Below, in pieces: positions 18,401-29,451 of a stretch of DNA of 64,000 nucleotides. The notes beneath the pieces are model-generated. The model was not told the origin of the DNA. It made no database searches and worked only from the letters and a program-made list of their open reading frames with translations. The number at the start of each line of letters is the position of its first letter. Within the stretch, counting starts at the first letter, position 1. The stretch lies in assembly GCA_018711625.1 (NCBI GenBank), contig DVID01000007.1, positions 1-64,000 on the forward strand, read 5' to 3'. The position numbers were made by a program, and so were the translations under genes. Origin of the DNA: Candidatus Limicola stercorigallinarum. GTDB lineage: Bacteria; Actinomycetota; Coriobacteriia; Coriobacteriales; Coriobacteriaceae.

Positions 18401-21400
18401 CTGCTGCGTGGTCACGCTCGCCTCGGTGCCATTGGTGAGCGACGGCGTGCGCATATAGGTGTGGTCGTGGCCCGAGAGCACAAGGTCGATGTCGTGCTGC
18501 GTGGCGAATGTGCTCAGCCACGAGCGCAACGCCACCACGTCGGAGTCGTTCTGGTGCGAGCCCTTCGAGTAGGGCGCCTTGTGCGTGACGAGGATCTTCC
18601 ACGTGGTGTCTGCGGAATCGGCAACTTCGGCCGCCCACTGCTTCTGCGCCTCGCCCACGGCGGCATCGCCGTCGTTGGTGTTCAGCACGATGTAGGTGAC
18701 GTCGCCGTAAACGAAGGAGTAGTACAGGCCCGTGGAGGTGTCCTGATTGGGGATGTCCACGTTGTAGTGCGCGGCGATGGCATTGGCGAGCTGGTTGTCG
18801 TCCTGGCGCGCCTCGTGGTTGCCCGCCACCGGCATGGTGGCCACAGCCTCGGAGGCATCGGTGTTCATGAGCCAACTCCAGTAGTTCTCGTTCACGCCGT
18901 CGTCCACCATGTCGCCCAGATGCAGGGCGAACGCTTCCCCGTCCGTCTGCTCTTCCGCCTTGGCGAGCACCGCCTCGTACGCCTCGTAGTCCGCCTCGGA
19001 AGCGCCCTGCGAATCGGCCACGACGAGCGCCGTGTAGCCGTCGGCGGGATTGTCCTCGCCGTCCACGTACACGGGATCACTCCAGTAGCCGTCATCGGAC
19101 GAGCCCACGCGGTAGTAGAAGTCGCCCGCCGGCACGGTGGCCGTCGCCGTGTGGCGGTTCTCCTTCACGATGTCGTAGTTGGTGATGAGCACGAGGTTGA
19201 GGGTGATCTTCGCCTTGTTGACCTCCTGCGCGGCGCCGTCGAACGATGTAACGGAGGAATCTTGCGCATCCATCTTCGCCTTCGCGTCGTCGGCGTTGCT
19301 TGCCGCGCTGGCGGGAATCACCTGCACGTCGGTGTCATCGACGTCGGTGGAGGTGTACCAGCTGAACTGGCGCGACGTGGCGCTGCTCTCGGAATCGAGC
19401 GACATGCTCACCTGGTCGGGCAGCGCACCGTTTTCCACCGTGGGGTTGGGCTCGGGGTTCATCGTGGCGCCCAGCTGCACGGCCACACCGCCAACCACGT
19501 CGTCAAGCGTATCGGCATCGCCCGCAAAGCCCGTCACCATGGCCACGACGAGCCCGCCGATCTGCTGGTACACGCTGTCGGTGAGATACTGGTCCAGCAG
19601 GCCCGTCACCAGGCCGCCGTCGCCGAACAGGTCAAGGCCGAACTTGTCGAGCACCGTGGCGATGGAGGGGTTGTCGCTGCCAAGCAGCGCCTGCACGGCG
19701 GTGTGCCACAGCGTGTTGCGCCCGAAAAGGTTGTCTACGCTGATGGTGGTGTTGCCCAGCACATCTTCGATAAGCGGGACGAGCGTACCGTTCAGAACGT
19801 GCGTCACCTCGTTTTTGAGGATGTCGCTGCTCTGCAGGTTCTCAAGCGCGTGCTGCATGTTCTCTGGCATCGACTCCTTGTCGGCGCCGGAGTTGTGGCG
19901 CTGGAACATGTCCTGCAGCAGCTGGCGCAGGGTGTAGCAGTTGCCCGAGGTGTCGTTCGGATTGTCCGGGTTCAACAGGTTGACATCGCCCACGCTTTCG
20001 AGCAGTTTCGAGATCTCCTGCTCGAGGCGACCGTTGGCGATGTAGTTGACCTCGATCTGATCGAGGACGCTCTGCACTTCCTCTTTGATGTCCTCGTTGC
20101 GGATCGTGAAGCTGGAAAGCAGCCCCGCCGTGCCCGACGGGTTGAGGTTCACGCCCGAGGTGTTGAATTCGCCGGTATCGTTCCACGAAATGTAGATGGA
20201 GCCGAGGCTGTCGAGGTCGACGGTCGTTCCGCCTCCCAGCAGGCCGGGCAGCGCGTCGAAGAGCGTGTCGTACAGGTCAAGCCCCGCGATGCTCTCCAGC
20301 GCCGCAGGGATGTCGGTCAGCTGGTCGAGGTAGCGCGCCGCATAGCGCATGACAAGGCGCGTGATGAAGGATTCGCCGTCTTCGTTCTTGTCGCCGTACA
20401 TGGCGTCCTTCATGTACTCCGACACGTCCACCTTGTCGGTGTTCGTGAGGATGCCGTTCGGCGCATCGAGCTTCTGGTTCATGGCCGCCTGCTTCACGCC
20501 GACGGACCGCAGGCCAAGCGTCATCTCGCCCGTGTCCTGCGTGGTGAGGCTCGCGTAGCGGTACGGCGCGGGGTAGGCGCACAGGCCGCCGGTTTCCATG
20601 TCGTAGATGGTGTTGCCCGCCGCCGTGGTATAGCTGGCGATGTCGTTCTCGTGCATGTGGCCCGAGAAGATGTAGTGAATGCCCGCGTCGGCAAGCTGCG
20701 TGGCGATGAAGCGGGAGTTGTCGGTGGAGCGCGTGCCGTCACCGTTGTCCACGTCCACGCGGTCGGTGATGAACTCGGTCTCGGCCGTGGCCTGATGCTC
20801 CAGCACGGGATGATGGATGCCCGCGACGATGTTGTAGCCCTCTTCGGTGAGCTGGGCCGCCTGATCCTTTACCCATGCAAGCAGGTCGTTGCTCATCATG
20901 CCGGCGCCCTGCCCCCATGCCTGGTCCTTGCCGTTCCAGTCGGCGGTGTACACCTCGGAGTCGATCATGATGAAAGCGACGCCCGCAGTGGTCTTGGCCA
21001 CGTAGGACAGGCCGCCCTGGCAGTCGGCGATGCCGTCTTCGCCCAGGTCTTCCACAAAGTAGTCGATGCTCTCAATAGTGCCGCTCGAAGCAGCCTTCGT
21101 GGCTTCCTCGTCAAGGCCCATCGACGCGTAGATGCTGCGGAAGTCGGCCTCGGTGGTCCAAAGGCTGCCCGCGCCGCCGTCCTTCACCTGCGTGTCGTTC
21201 TGGAAGGTCATGGCGTCGTAGTTGTAGAGGTCATGGTTGCCGGGGATCACGAGCACGGTCGTGCCCGCCTCCTGCAGGCGCTTCATCTGCGCGGCGAAGC
21301 CCTCGTGGCCCGCCTTCTCGCCCTCGCTCGTCAGGTCGCCCGTGACGAGCAGCACCTTCGGCAGTTTGCGCGCGCCGCTTTCAGCATCGGCGAGCATCTG

Positions 21401-21760
21401 GTCGACGGCAGCCGCCGTCAGCGCCCCGTTCTCTCCCATCAGGCGCAGGTCGCCGGAGGTCTGGTTCTGGTATGCCTCCGCGCGCGTGCCCTGGTACTCC
21501 GCGGGAAAGTAATGCGGGTCGCTCATGACGCCGAACAAGAAGCCATTCACCGCGCGCGTCGCCACTGTCGGCGCGCCCGCGTTCGTCTCCTCTGCCACGG
21601 CCTCCACAACCGGCACCGCCGTAACGGAGAGCAATGCCATTAAAAGCACGGTGGCGACCGCCCCCATGCGCCTGCGCAACCAGGCAAGGGCCGTGCTCAC
21701 CTTATCCGTGAGCACCCTCTCCCGGCAGCGTTTTTTCGTCTTGCCCGGCATCTCGTGCAT
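12491..21760 (-). CDS. Giant S-layer-anchored protein with two metallophosphoesterase domains
   Basis: 3089 aa, exported. A long basic N-region and hydrophobic core (about 33-53, cleavage near 'VEA-VAEE') form the signal peptide. Phosphoesterase 1 (about 72-400) has D81/H83 (SDPHY), TGD, GNHD (174-177), H316/H317 and GHMH (367-370). A purple-acid-phosphatase-like N-domain leads into phosphoesterase 2 (about 900-1160: HLGDMVDD, AGNHE, GHDH near 1095). Then come a helical FIVAR-like stretch (about 1180-1270), a beta-helix-like region (about 1280-1550), a bacterial Ig-like domain (about 1700-1775), two InlB-type repeats (about 2023-2093, 2263-2347), a Pro/Asp linker and three SLH domains (about 2905-3086) that bind cell-wall polymer. 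The ATG at 21760 follows GGAG. It probably hydrolyses extracellular phosphate esters or nucleotides, substrate unknown. Confidence 0.9.
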   Translation of the reverse strand: MHEMPGKTKKRCRERVLTDKVSTALAWLRRRMGAVATVLLMALLSVTAVPVVEAVAEETNAGAPTVATRAVNGFLFGVMSDPHYFPAEYQGTRAEAYQNQTSGDLRLMGENGALTAAAVDQMLADAESGARKLPKVLLVTGDLTSEGEKAGHEGFAAQMKRLQEAGTTVLVIPGNHDLYNYDAMTFQNDTQVKDGGAGSLWTTEADFRSIYASMGLDEEATKAASSGTIESIDYFVEDLGEDGIADCQGGLSYVAKTTAGVAFIMIDSEVYTADWNGKDQAWGQGAGMMSNDLLAWVKDQAAQLTEEGYNIVAGIHHPVLEHQATAETEFITDRVDVDNGDGTRSTDNSRFIATQLADAGIHYIFSGHMHENDIASYTTAAGNTIYDMETGGLCAYPAPYRYASLTTQDTGEMTLGLRSVGVKQAAMNQKLDAPNGILTNTDKVDVSEYMKDAMYGDKNEDGESFITRLVMRYAARYLDQLTDIPAALESIAGLDLYDTLFDALPGLLGGGTTVDLDSLGSIYISWNDTGEFNTSGVNLNPSGTAGLLSSFTIRNEDIKEEVQSVLDQIEVNYIANGRLEQEISKLLESVGDVNLLNPDNPNDTSGNCYTLRQLLQDMFQRHNSGADKESMPENMQHALENLQSSDILKNEVTHVLNGTLVPLIEDVLGNTTISVDNLFGRNTLWHTAVQALLGSDNPSIATVLDKFGLDLFGDGGLVTGLLDQYLTDSVYQQIGGLVVAMVTGFAGDADTLDDVVGGVAVQLGATMNPEPNPTVENGALPDQVSMSLDSESSATSRQFSWYTSTDVDDTDVQVIPASAASNADDAKAKMDAQDSSVTSFDGAAQEVNKAKITLNLVLITNYDIVKENRHTATATVPAGDFYYRVGSSDDGYWSDPVYVDGEDNPADGYTALVVADSQGASEADYEAYEAVLAKAEEQTDGEAFALHLGDMVDDGVNENYWSWLMNTDASEAVATMPVAGNHEARQDDNQLANAIAAHYNVDIPNQDTSTGLYYSFVYGDVTYIVLNTNDGDAAVGEAQKQWAAEVADSADTTWKILVTHKAPYSKGSHQNDSDVVALRSWLSTFATQHDIDLVLSGHDHTYMRTPSLTNGTEASVTTQQVTDSAGNAYEAQVNPAGTTFVIPSTSGTKFYDIVENDLPTAKSGQPYQPIYSTLSIEDDTLFWRAYTYDAASGTGTLYDSFAIKKDDNLTAAEKVMQMIDALPAPETVNSREAADAARPAVEEARAAYDALTEEERAQVSNLAKLEQLEQLIVVYQDINGKETVDLSTGIYYDGQDDDEAQRRAAFKEAIANPNVGTIIFPGDWSTAIGEYGGFLGNTLDGQYYTVDHNVVIKAAAGSQGFADLRLCGFIVTNGATLVLEDVKLQAWQKKPIGGNTTPMNMVRVEDGTLIANGNTSVLVNRDDGSTDGFKDEGWRGHAIIVGNPDNSTATGERTVYLNTTGTISGLRDSVVQHEASSSENDHVYLNGGTYNTIYGGNSSVNLSCQLQIDGGTFTKVTSNEDLVINGGAFNGSSVDYPIWMGEGANLYVKNADSFTAGTSGKVFRLGSELHISSDALAKLGSGLSLDLVADAATTDGWPLTATATGLGENQDGTIFQVGQQITSMQGMAANSQGGLTTQVSGDTLSATAQLSADQTAYAYAKYHAAPGSALAGYVDGATDGLYAYSGYTMLANPRANLKLSANMGPVVAADGEGTWPTVKMTATVDGDATKLITWQSSDAGVATVDGEGEVTFKKPGRVTITVTHVSTGATETMTFYAVEPALEGSEIFSADSAEGQTYELKLGMGDINLTALPEGYTVAWSLSDGAAAKVAPTSGNQLRALLERTSNDASTLTLTATLMKDGQPTGVTASKGISLEEVIAAPEYDVLVGLIDVKLADTSNVGHGDLTSDLLANTEGQQDSYTVSSTYRVDAPASNPVQMLTDFVGLTEPAKIWKVNVTVHAAPYVAAYNESEQAGDVEHVLAKGEQADKTVTLVYDEAAGTWSLDAGSTSTIEYQVACETVQVSFAYVDAPEGTDDSEPVTVPAGGTLGNKLPEPKAPEGYEFVGWFTDEDCENAYDDSAINEDTTLYGKWVARPGITVTPDEDNTSYVYDGSGKSFAFTTTPAELEGFTMEYRLATSTDKDAWTTEPPVNAGSYDVRVTRAKDGTYAAFSQTFEGGVKIAKAKSATPDVRYTEGDVPGRIKVLLQNGNADKYYWSKSDNKSDAVKAEDASFEVSKPGTYYAWGAGDVNHEDSDLASATIVQVSFDDNDGVDGADETEGATFTKGAAQVLLPKGQCLNSWGGLPAVEWEDHEFLGWQLAGGKKLTALTAVKENVTATAQWSVAPGVMTPAAPTGDYVAGLAGISVTLGDVNDLNSADAGGTHPDVTFAASGDNAQALLAGSFAIGQPQRGTDGMWTVKVTLDARKYLDAYAAMDDFAYGTHYFASKDETGARSFSLVLDEEAHAWKLAEGENAAYTFDITCLTLRPAELVKYAGGEAGDQSHFPDARVVDGQGNVYTLEQLNALLDEGEVARVAYFDADGKEISDDRKPGVYTARIVIESAGTTTFAADASAGDSVNVNVGDADYRFALEPSTLTVRSVSDATDAESGALGVELLGSDADASSIADAVAAAKGGVAAQLPAGTKIYVNDREAAELTGGDLSGVRLFSDELLSAAESDGVDRLQALKDRAANFGFEIGDNADFQYLDLVDAAQSNLWVSSSAGATVYWKVPEGADPASIKVLHFKDLHREYGVDADDLQNQINACKVEEMQLDTTHAADGYVSFQVDRAGFSPFVMTWADQGGSEPSPDPNPDPTPDPPTRRPTVTVEPAQGGTAEVSDRYAAKGDTVTISTKPAEGGVVDRIIVTDAQGKTVHVHYSGVNAYWFEMPADEATVTVTYREPTPHTPFADVAEGAWYDSTVDRITALGFMSGYADGVTFGPDDQVNRAMMAAVVYNICGRPSVDEGVVATFADVDQNAYYAEALAWCEAEGAVEGYGDGTYYGPLDPISREQLAVMLLRISGDQDTSGTRIDAYADASRVSAFAEEGMRWAVEQGIINGFQPENLLRPTSMASRAEVAAMVLNWWDNVATK

Positions 21761-21777
21761 ACGCCTCGCTCCATCCT

Positions 21778-21812
21778 AGAAGACCACCGGGGGGTCACCC
21801 GGTGGTCTTCTT
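21778..21812. terminator. Hairpin between arcC and the giant gene
   Basis: AGAAGACCACCGG (with extra G residues) pairs with CCGGTGGTCTTCTT; a very stable stem of about 14 bp. It lies downstream of arcC and only 18 bp before the giant gene's ATG, so it may both end the arcC transcript and structure the giant gene's 5' leader. Confidence 0.6.
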
Positions 21813-21995
21813 GCTCGTCACCTGCTATCAGCAGACAGCTCATACCAGGGTGAAACGATAGGGATGGATTGTTAGGAGGCGCCAACCTCGTCGTAAGGAC
21901 TTCTCCAGCGATATGTAAGCCGCCTGGTCAGAAGCCATTTACATATGCCGTCTACCGCGAATTCGTGCTCGCACGGCAGAACGCTCTGCGCCAGC

Positions 21996-22976
21996 TTATG
22001 CGTAGATGCGCGTGCCGGAGAGGCCGGCCATGGTCTCAGCCGCCTTGTCGAGCGAACCAATAATGCAGACGCGCTCCTTCTTGCTCTTGCTGCGCGCGAA
22101 CTTAATGGCAGCACGCACTTTGGGCTCCATGGAGCCCTTGCCGAACTGGCCCTCGTCAGCCAGGCGCTCAGCCTCATCGGCCGAGAGCTCGGTGAGGTCC
22201 TGCTGGTCGGGCTTGCCAAAGTTGATTGCTACATGCTCAACGGCGGTGAGGAGGAAGAGCACGTCGGCATCGCAGTTCTCGGCCAGAAGCTCGCCGGCCA
22301 TGTCCTTGTCGATAACAGCAGCAACGCCCTTGTAGCGACCCTTGTTGGGCTTGTAGTCATACTCGCGCACCACAGGGATGCCGCCGCCACCGCAGGCGAT
22401 AACGATGAACTCGTTGTCGAGAAGATTAAGAATCGAGGAGGCCTCGACAATCTTCTTGGGCTCGGGAGACGCCACCACGCGGCGCCAACCACGACCAGAG
22501 TCCTCAACAAAGGTCATCTCGGGATTCTCCTCCATGAGTGCCTTTGCCTGCTCCTCGGTATAGAAGGGGCCGATGGGCTTGGTAGGATTGGCGAACGCCG
22601 GGTCGTCCGGGTCGCACTCGACCTGGGTCACTACAGTGGCCACGTGCCAGCTCTTGTAGCGACGATGCATCTCGCGGCCGATGCCCTGCTGCAGGTGATA
22701 GCCAATGTAACCCTGGCTCATGGCACCACACTCAGGCAGGTCCATCGCCGGAATGGCCTGATCGGCCTCGTGAGCGGCAGCGAAGGCATTTTGAATCATG
22801 CCAACCTGCGGACCATTGCCGTGGGTGATAATGATCTCGTTACCCTGTTCAATGAGACCAATAAGCGCATGGGCAGCGTTGTTTACGCGCTCAATCTGTT
22901 CGGCGGGATTATCACCCAGGGCGTTACCACCCAGCGCAACGACGATGCGATCGGGCTTGCCAAACGGCTTAGACAT
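21996..22976 (-). CDS. arcC: Carbamate kinase
   Basis: 326 aa. It transfers phosphate between carbamoyl phosphate and ADP to make ATP, the last step of arginine or purine-derived carbamoyl catabolism. Motifs: VVALGGNALG (residues 12-21), THGNGPQVG, a VIACGGGGIPV segment and VIDKDMAGELLA. ATG 22976 follows GAGAGGAA. There is no arginine deiminase or ornithine carbamoyltransferase beside it, so it either serves a pathway encoded elsewhere or an allantoin/agmatine-type route. Its upstream region has TATACT at minus-strand 23036-23041 as a possible -10, giving a leader of about 55 nt. Confidence 0.95.
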   Translation of the reverse strand: MSKPFGKPDRIVVALGGNALGDNPAEQIERVNNAAHALIGLIEQGNEIIITHGNGPQVGMIQNAFAAAHEADQAIPAMDLPECGAMSQGYIGYHLQQGIGREMHRRYKSWHVATVVTQVECDPDDPAFANPTKPIGPFYTEEQAKALMEENPEMTFVEDSGRGWRRVVASPEPKKIVEASSILNLLDNEFIVIACGGGGIPVVREYDYKPNKGRYKGVAAVIDKDMAGELLAENCDADVLFLLTAVEHVAINFGKPDQQDLTELSADEAERLADEGQFGKGSMEPKVRAAIKFARSKSKKERVCIIGSLDKAAETMAGLSGTRIYA

Positions 22977-23203
22977 GGCGGTTCCTCTCGTCTCGGAATG
23001 GCACGTAAACGCGCCCGGCTGTTAGGATGCAGGAAAGTATATTCTCATTTGACTCAGTTTTATACATTTTGTATCGATAGAACCGGGTGAACGGTAGCTT
23101 CTTGCCGCCCAACGTAAAGGATGTCATTTTGCCTGTTTAACCACATTACCCTGCTAAAGTATACGCGTGATGCATGAAGTTACCACGCTTTTCCACCTCT
23201 ATG

Positions 23204-23268
23204 GATGCTGCAACCCCCTCAGTTACTTTTATGCATATCTTCTGAGGTCCATTCACATTTGCAGCATC
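23204..23268. repeat. Nested hairpin (10 + 6 bp stems)
   Basis: GATGCTGCAA (23204-23213) pairs with 23259-23268, and CCTCAG (23216-23221) with CTGAGG (about 23241-23246), giving a stacked stem with a roughly 19-nt apical loop. Confidence 0.55.
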
Positions 23269-23414
23269 ACAGGGCAGCATCGGCTCAGACGGTAGCCGCT
23301 TCCTGGTGCCGTATGTGACCGCGTCGAGATCTTTTACGCAAGAAAGCCCCGGAGGGATTTCCTAAGCGGACATTCCGCAGCCACACTAAACTATCAACCT
23401 TGCCTGCATCGAGT

Positions 23415-23526
23415 GCGTTAACGCAGGGAAGCCCCCGAAGGGATTTCCCGGTCGTAATCCGCAACCGCAAAGCGGCGAGGACATCGACCGGGAACCCTTC
23501 GGGGGCTTCCCGTTGGGAGCTAACGC
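23415..23526. repeat. Long palindrome after the PFOR gene, plus a partial direct copy
   Basis: Arms 23426-23454 and 23485-23511 pair through blocks GGGAAGCCCCCGAAGGG and CCCGGTCG; GCGTTA/TAACGC extend them outward to 23415 and 23526. A diverged copy of the left arm (AAAGCCCCGGAGGGATTTCC) lies at about 23343-23362. The right end is 12 bp from the PFOR stop, so the structure probably ends that transcript. Confidence 0.75.
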
Positions 23527-23537
23527 TCTAGATCAGC

Positions 23538-27086
<3,549 letters not shown>

Positions 27087-27350
27087 ATACCCTCTCCTCT
27101 CGTGTAGGTATACAGTTCCCGGCAACGCCGTGCTGCCGGGTGATCTTTGGCGCTTGTGGTGCCGTCTGTCCGGTGGGGCAACCGGTCGGGCGATGTCGCC
27201 GGCCTGCGTACGCCGCCCCGCCCGTGAGCAAGGCAGCGCCGGAGCCCCTAGGCAGAAGACCCACATGCACGGATATTGTACCGCGTCTGATGCACACACA
27301 TACGTAAAACTGTGGGCCAGACACGTTGATTTTGACCCCGCTGGTAGACG
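27087..27350 (-). promoter_or_regulatory. PFOR upstream region with leader hairpin
   Basis: A possible -10 (TACAAT, minus strand 27275-27280) would give a leader of about 180 nt. That leader contains a CCCGGCA/TGCCGGG hairpin at 27118-27140 shortly before the ribosome-binding site. No good -35 was found. Confidence 0.35.
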
Positions 27351-27775
27351 CTATTGTGCAAGGTGCCGCATGCGCCGGCGCATTGCAAGGTACCTAGCCG
27401 CATGCCCGTTGAACTGCGGAAATGATGCTCTGGGCAGCATGTGGTAGTAAAAACAGGCGTGCGAGGCGAGCTGCCTTTGCCCGCCTTCAACCTGACCGGG
27501 CACTTCGAGGCTCTCGGACGCGCCCGGCGCATCCGGCACGCCCGGCTCTGAGGGGTCTGTCGTTCAACATATTCAACCGTGCCCGTAAGCTCCTCAACCA
27601 GATGCTCCCAGTTGGCGGTCGAAACAAGTTCGCGCAACGCCTCCTCGCAGGTGCCCCACTCCTGCGCGAGCGTCATGTTTGCAAACGCCGGATACTCGTC
27701 AGATTTGCTGGGAAATAGCTGTTCATCGCAAAGAAGAGCCGTTGCAACAAGCGCCGCTGCGCCCAAAAGGCGCAC
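27351..27775 (-). pseudogene. Frameshifted small gene of unknown function
   Basis: Two overlapping minus-strand frames together read like one protein of about 140 aa. The upstream frame gives a hydrophobic start (VRLLGAAALVATALL) then DEYPAFANMTLAQEWGTCEE and a helical part ending VEYVERQT. The downstream frame continues PSEPGVPDAPG and ends with FNGHAARYLAMRRRMRHLAQ at a TAG at 27351. One extra base in the C4 run (GGGG at 27552-27555 on plus) would join them. The 5' end abuts the 27781 direct repeats, so the true start may be lost. Function not recognised; a base-calling error is an alternative. Confidence 0.45.
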
Positions 27776-27780
27776 CAAAC

Positions 27781-28014
27781 GCGCGGCGCCCGAAAGCCTG
27801 GGCTGCCGCGTGGCCCGCGCTCTGAGGCGGCGAAGCTCGCCCGAACGAGGCGGGAACGCACCCCTTATCAGCGGTCCGCGCGCTCTGAGGTGCCCGAGGT
27901 TGCCGCGAAAGCCGAGGGCGCACGCCTCATGCGCGGCGCCCGAAAGCCTGGACGGCCGCGTGGCCCGCGCGCTCTGAGGCGGTGAAGCTCGCCCGAACGA
28001 GGAGGGAACGCACC
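27781..28014. repeat. About 83-bp imperfect direct repeat (two copies)
   Basis: 27781-27862 and 27931-28014 share GCGCGGCGCCCGAAAGCCTG and run together through CTCTGAGGCGG and GCCCGAACGAGG to GGGAACGCACC with few differences. The CGCGCTCTGAGGCGG part is also the recR 3' end in inverted orientation (28051-28068), giving an 18-bp perfect inverted repeat with 27965-27982. Confidence 0.8.
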
Positions 28015-28055
28015 TGGCGGTGGTGACCGACGAGTGAGGGATGAGATTCGCCGCC

Positions 28056-28652
28056 TCAGAGCGCGCGGCGTGCCTCGATGGCGCGGCCGAGGGTAAGCTC
28101 ATCCGCATACTCAAGGTCACCGCCCACGGGCAGCCCGCTCGCTAGGCGCGTCACCGTGATACCCAACGGCTTGATGGTACGGGCCAGATAGCTCGCCGTG
28201 GTCTCCCCCTCAATATTGGGGTTGGTGGCGATGATGACTTCCTGTATGTCCTCAGAACCCAGACGGGCCAGCAGCTCGCGCACATGCAACTGGTCGGGAC
28301 CTATCTTGTCCATGGGCGAGATCACACCGCCCAGCACGTGGTAAAGGCCGTGGTAGGAGCCGGTACGCTCGATGGCGCTTACATCGCGCGGCTCGCCCAC
28401 AACGCAGATCCGCGTGCGGTCACGCGTGCTGTCCTGGCAAATGGGGCACTCGTCTGCCGTGGCGTAGTTAAAGCAACGGCTGCAGAAATGCACGTGCTCT
28501 TTGACGTCGATGATTGCGTCGGCGAGACGGCGCGCCTCCTGCGGATCGCATTCAAGCAGATGATAGGCAATGCGCTGTGCCGATTTTGGACCGATGCCGG
28601 GTAAACGCCCCAGCTCATCCAGCAAACGCTGCAAATCTCGTTCGGTCCCCAT
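28056..28652 (-). CDS. recR: Recombination mediator RecR
   Basis: 198 aa, normal length. It loads RecA at gaps together with RecFO. Helix-hairpin-helix [20 protein letters not shown] (about 11-30), Cys4 zinc finger ([17 protein letters not shown], about 57-73), Toprim segment with [17 protein letters not shown] and the '[13 protein letters not shown]' motif, and C-terminal [25 protein letters not shown] 28652 follows GAGGTGCT. Classically it follows ybaB directly; here 799 bp of palindromic DNA intervene, so it may need its own promoter. Confidence 0.97.
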   Translation of the reverse strand: MGTERDLQRLLDELGRLPGIGPKSAQRIAYHLLECDPQEARRLADAIIDVKEHVHFCSRCFNYATADECPICQDSTRDRTRICVVGEPRDVSAIERTGSYHGLYHVLGGVISPMDKIGPDQLHVRELLARLGSEDIQEVIIATNPNIEGETTASYLARTIKPLGITVTRLASGLPVGGDLEYADELTLGRAIEARRAL

Positions 28653-28800
28653 AGCACCTCGCTCTTCGTAACGCCCTCGTCATGCCACAGCAACGCACAT
28701 CCATAGGCCGCGCGCCTGACAAAATCCGCACCCCATTGTACGATACCGCCCCGCGCGCGCCATGGGAGACCAGCGCGGATGGCAAACTGCTCGCTCCTTG

Positions 28801-28864
28801 CATCGATGCGCTACATTTCGGTCAAGAACCGGCCTCAAAATGACCGAAACGTAGTGCATCGACG
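28801..28864. repeat. 24-bp inverted repeat, 16-nt loop
   Basis: 28801-28824 and 28841-28864 are complementary with three mismatches (CATCGATGCGCTACATTTCG against CGAAACGTAGTGCATCGACG). Confidence 0.75.
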
Positions 28865-28891
28865 ACGAGCGAAGCCGCAGCGGACAGGCCC

Positions 28892-29207
28892 GAAAAACTC
28901 GTCGATATATTGCAGTTTGACGGGATGGAACGGCCCCGCCTCCACCCGCCTCCAGAAAAAACTGCGCCATTTCAGAACGTACTTCAAATTATTGCTGGAA
29001 GACGTGACCTGGAGGCGCCCGCCAACTGGGGTTTTGTCGAGCGCGGGCGGCGGTGTACCCGGCAAAACGCGAATCACGTACTGAAATGGCGCACTTTTTT
29101 CCAGCGGGCGGCCCCCGCGCGGAACGGGAAGGCAGGGCGGAGCGCTTCGCCCCCCTCTGCGTGTTTTGCGGACCGGCCTCAAACTGCAACTTATCGAAAA
29201 GTTTTTT
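28892..29207. repeat. Outer palindrome interrupted by a second element
   Basis: Left arm 28892-28920 and right arm 29179-29207 match as inverted copies through AAAAACT, TCGATA and TTGCAGTTTGA blocks. The 145-bp palindrome at 28952-29102 lies between them. Confidence 0.7.
28952..29102. repeat. 145-bp palindromic element, copy 1
   Basis: Ends are inverted (AAAAAACTGCGCCATTTCAG and CTGAAATGGCGCACTTTTTT) and the middle (TGGGGTTTTGTCGAG) matches the copy at 48682-48828 in the same orientation, about 80% identity by eye. A-run and T-run flanks would make it terminator-like in both directions. Confidence 0.8.
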
Positions 29208-29451
29208 ATCAGACGGGTGGGGACAGGCTTTTGTCATCCCATCAGGCCGCGTTATATCGCTGTACTGGTACAACGATGAGCCCAGGAACTGCCAATCCGT
29301 CCGGAAAACGCAGGCGGGCACACCATCAGGCCCACTACGCAGGACGGGGGCACAGCACGGATGCTGCACCCCCGTTTCATACATAAACAATAAAATCCAT
29401 GCTTCGAGCCGAGCACACCATAAAGTGCTCCGGCAATCAGAAAAATCCGAG

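Larger units (their letters stand above)
22977..23537. other. Intergenic region between arcC and PFOR with several palindromes
   Basis: 560 bp. It holds the arcC promoter region, a nested hairpin at 23204-23268 (GATGCTGCAA with TTGCAGCATC, and CCTCAG with CTGAGG inside), a partial copy (about 23336-23362) of the palindrome arm, and the large palindrome at 23415-23526. No supported coding frame. Confidence 0.6.
28653..29451. other. Palindrome-filled gap inside the ybaB-recR cluster
   Basis: 799 bp that hold no supported gene but three inverted repeats: 28801-28864, an outer pair 28892-28920/29179-29207, and inside it a 145-bp element (28952-29102). A degenerate copy of the small conserved-core hairpin motif lies at about 28922-28953. 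Confidence 0.7.

Noticed and set aside
17342-21643. A 1433-codon open plus-strand frame opposite the giant surface gene
   Set aside because: Shadow of a high-GC gene: composition is His/Arg/Val-rich nonsense, no ribosome site, no domain.
21996-22976. Arginine deiminase operon
   Set aside because: Only arcC is present; no arcA, arcB or antiporter gene in either flank.
28653-29451. Small coding frames in the palindrome block
   Set aside because: They follow the inverted repeats, lack ribosome sites, and differ between the two copies of the element.
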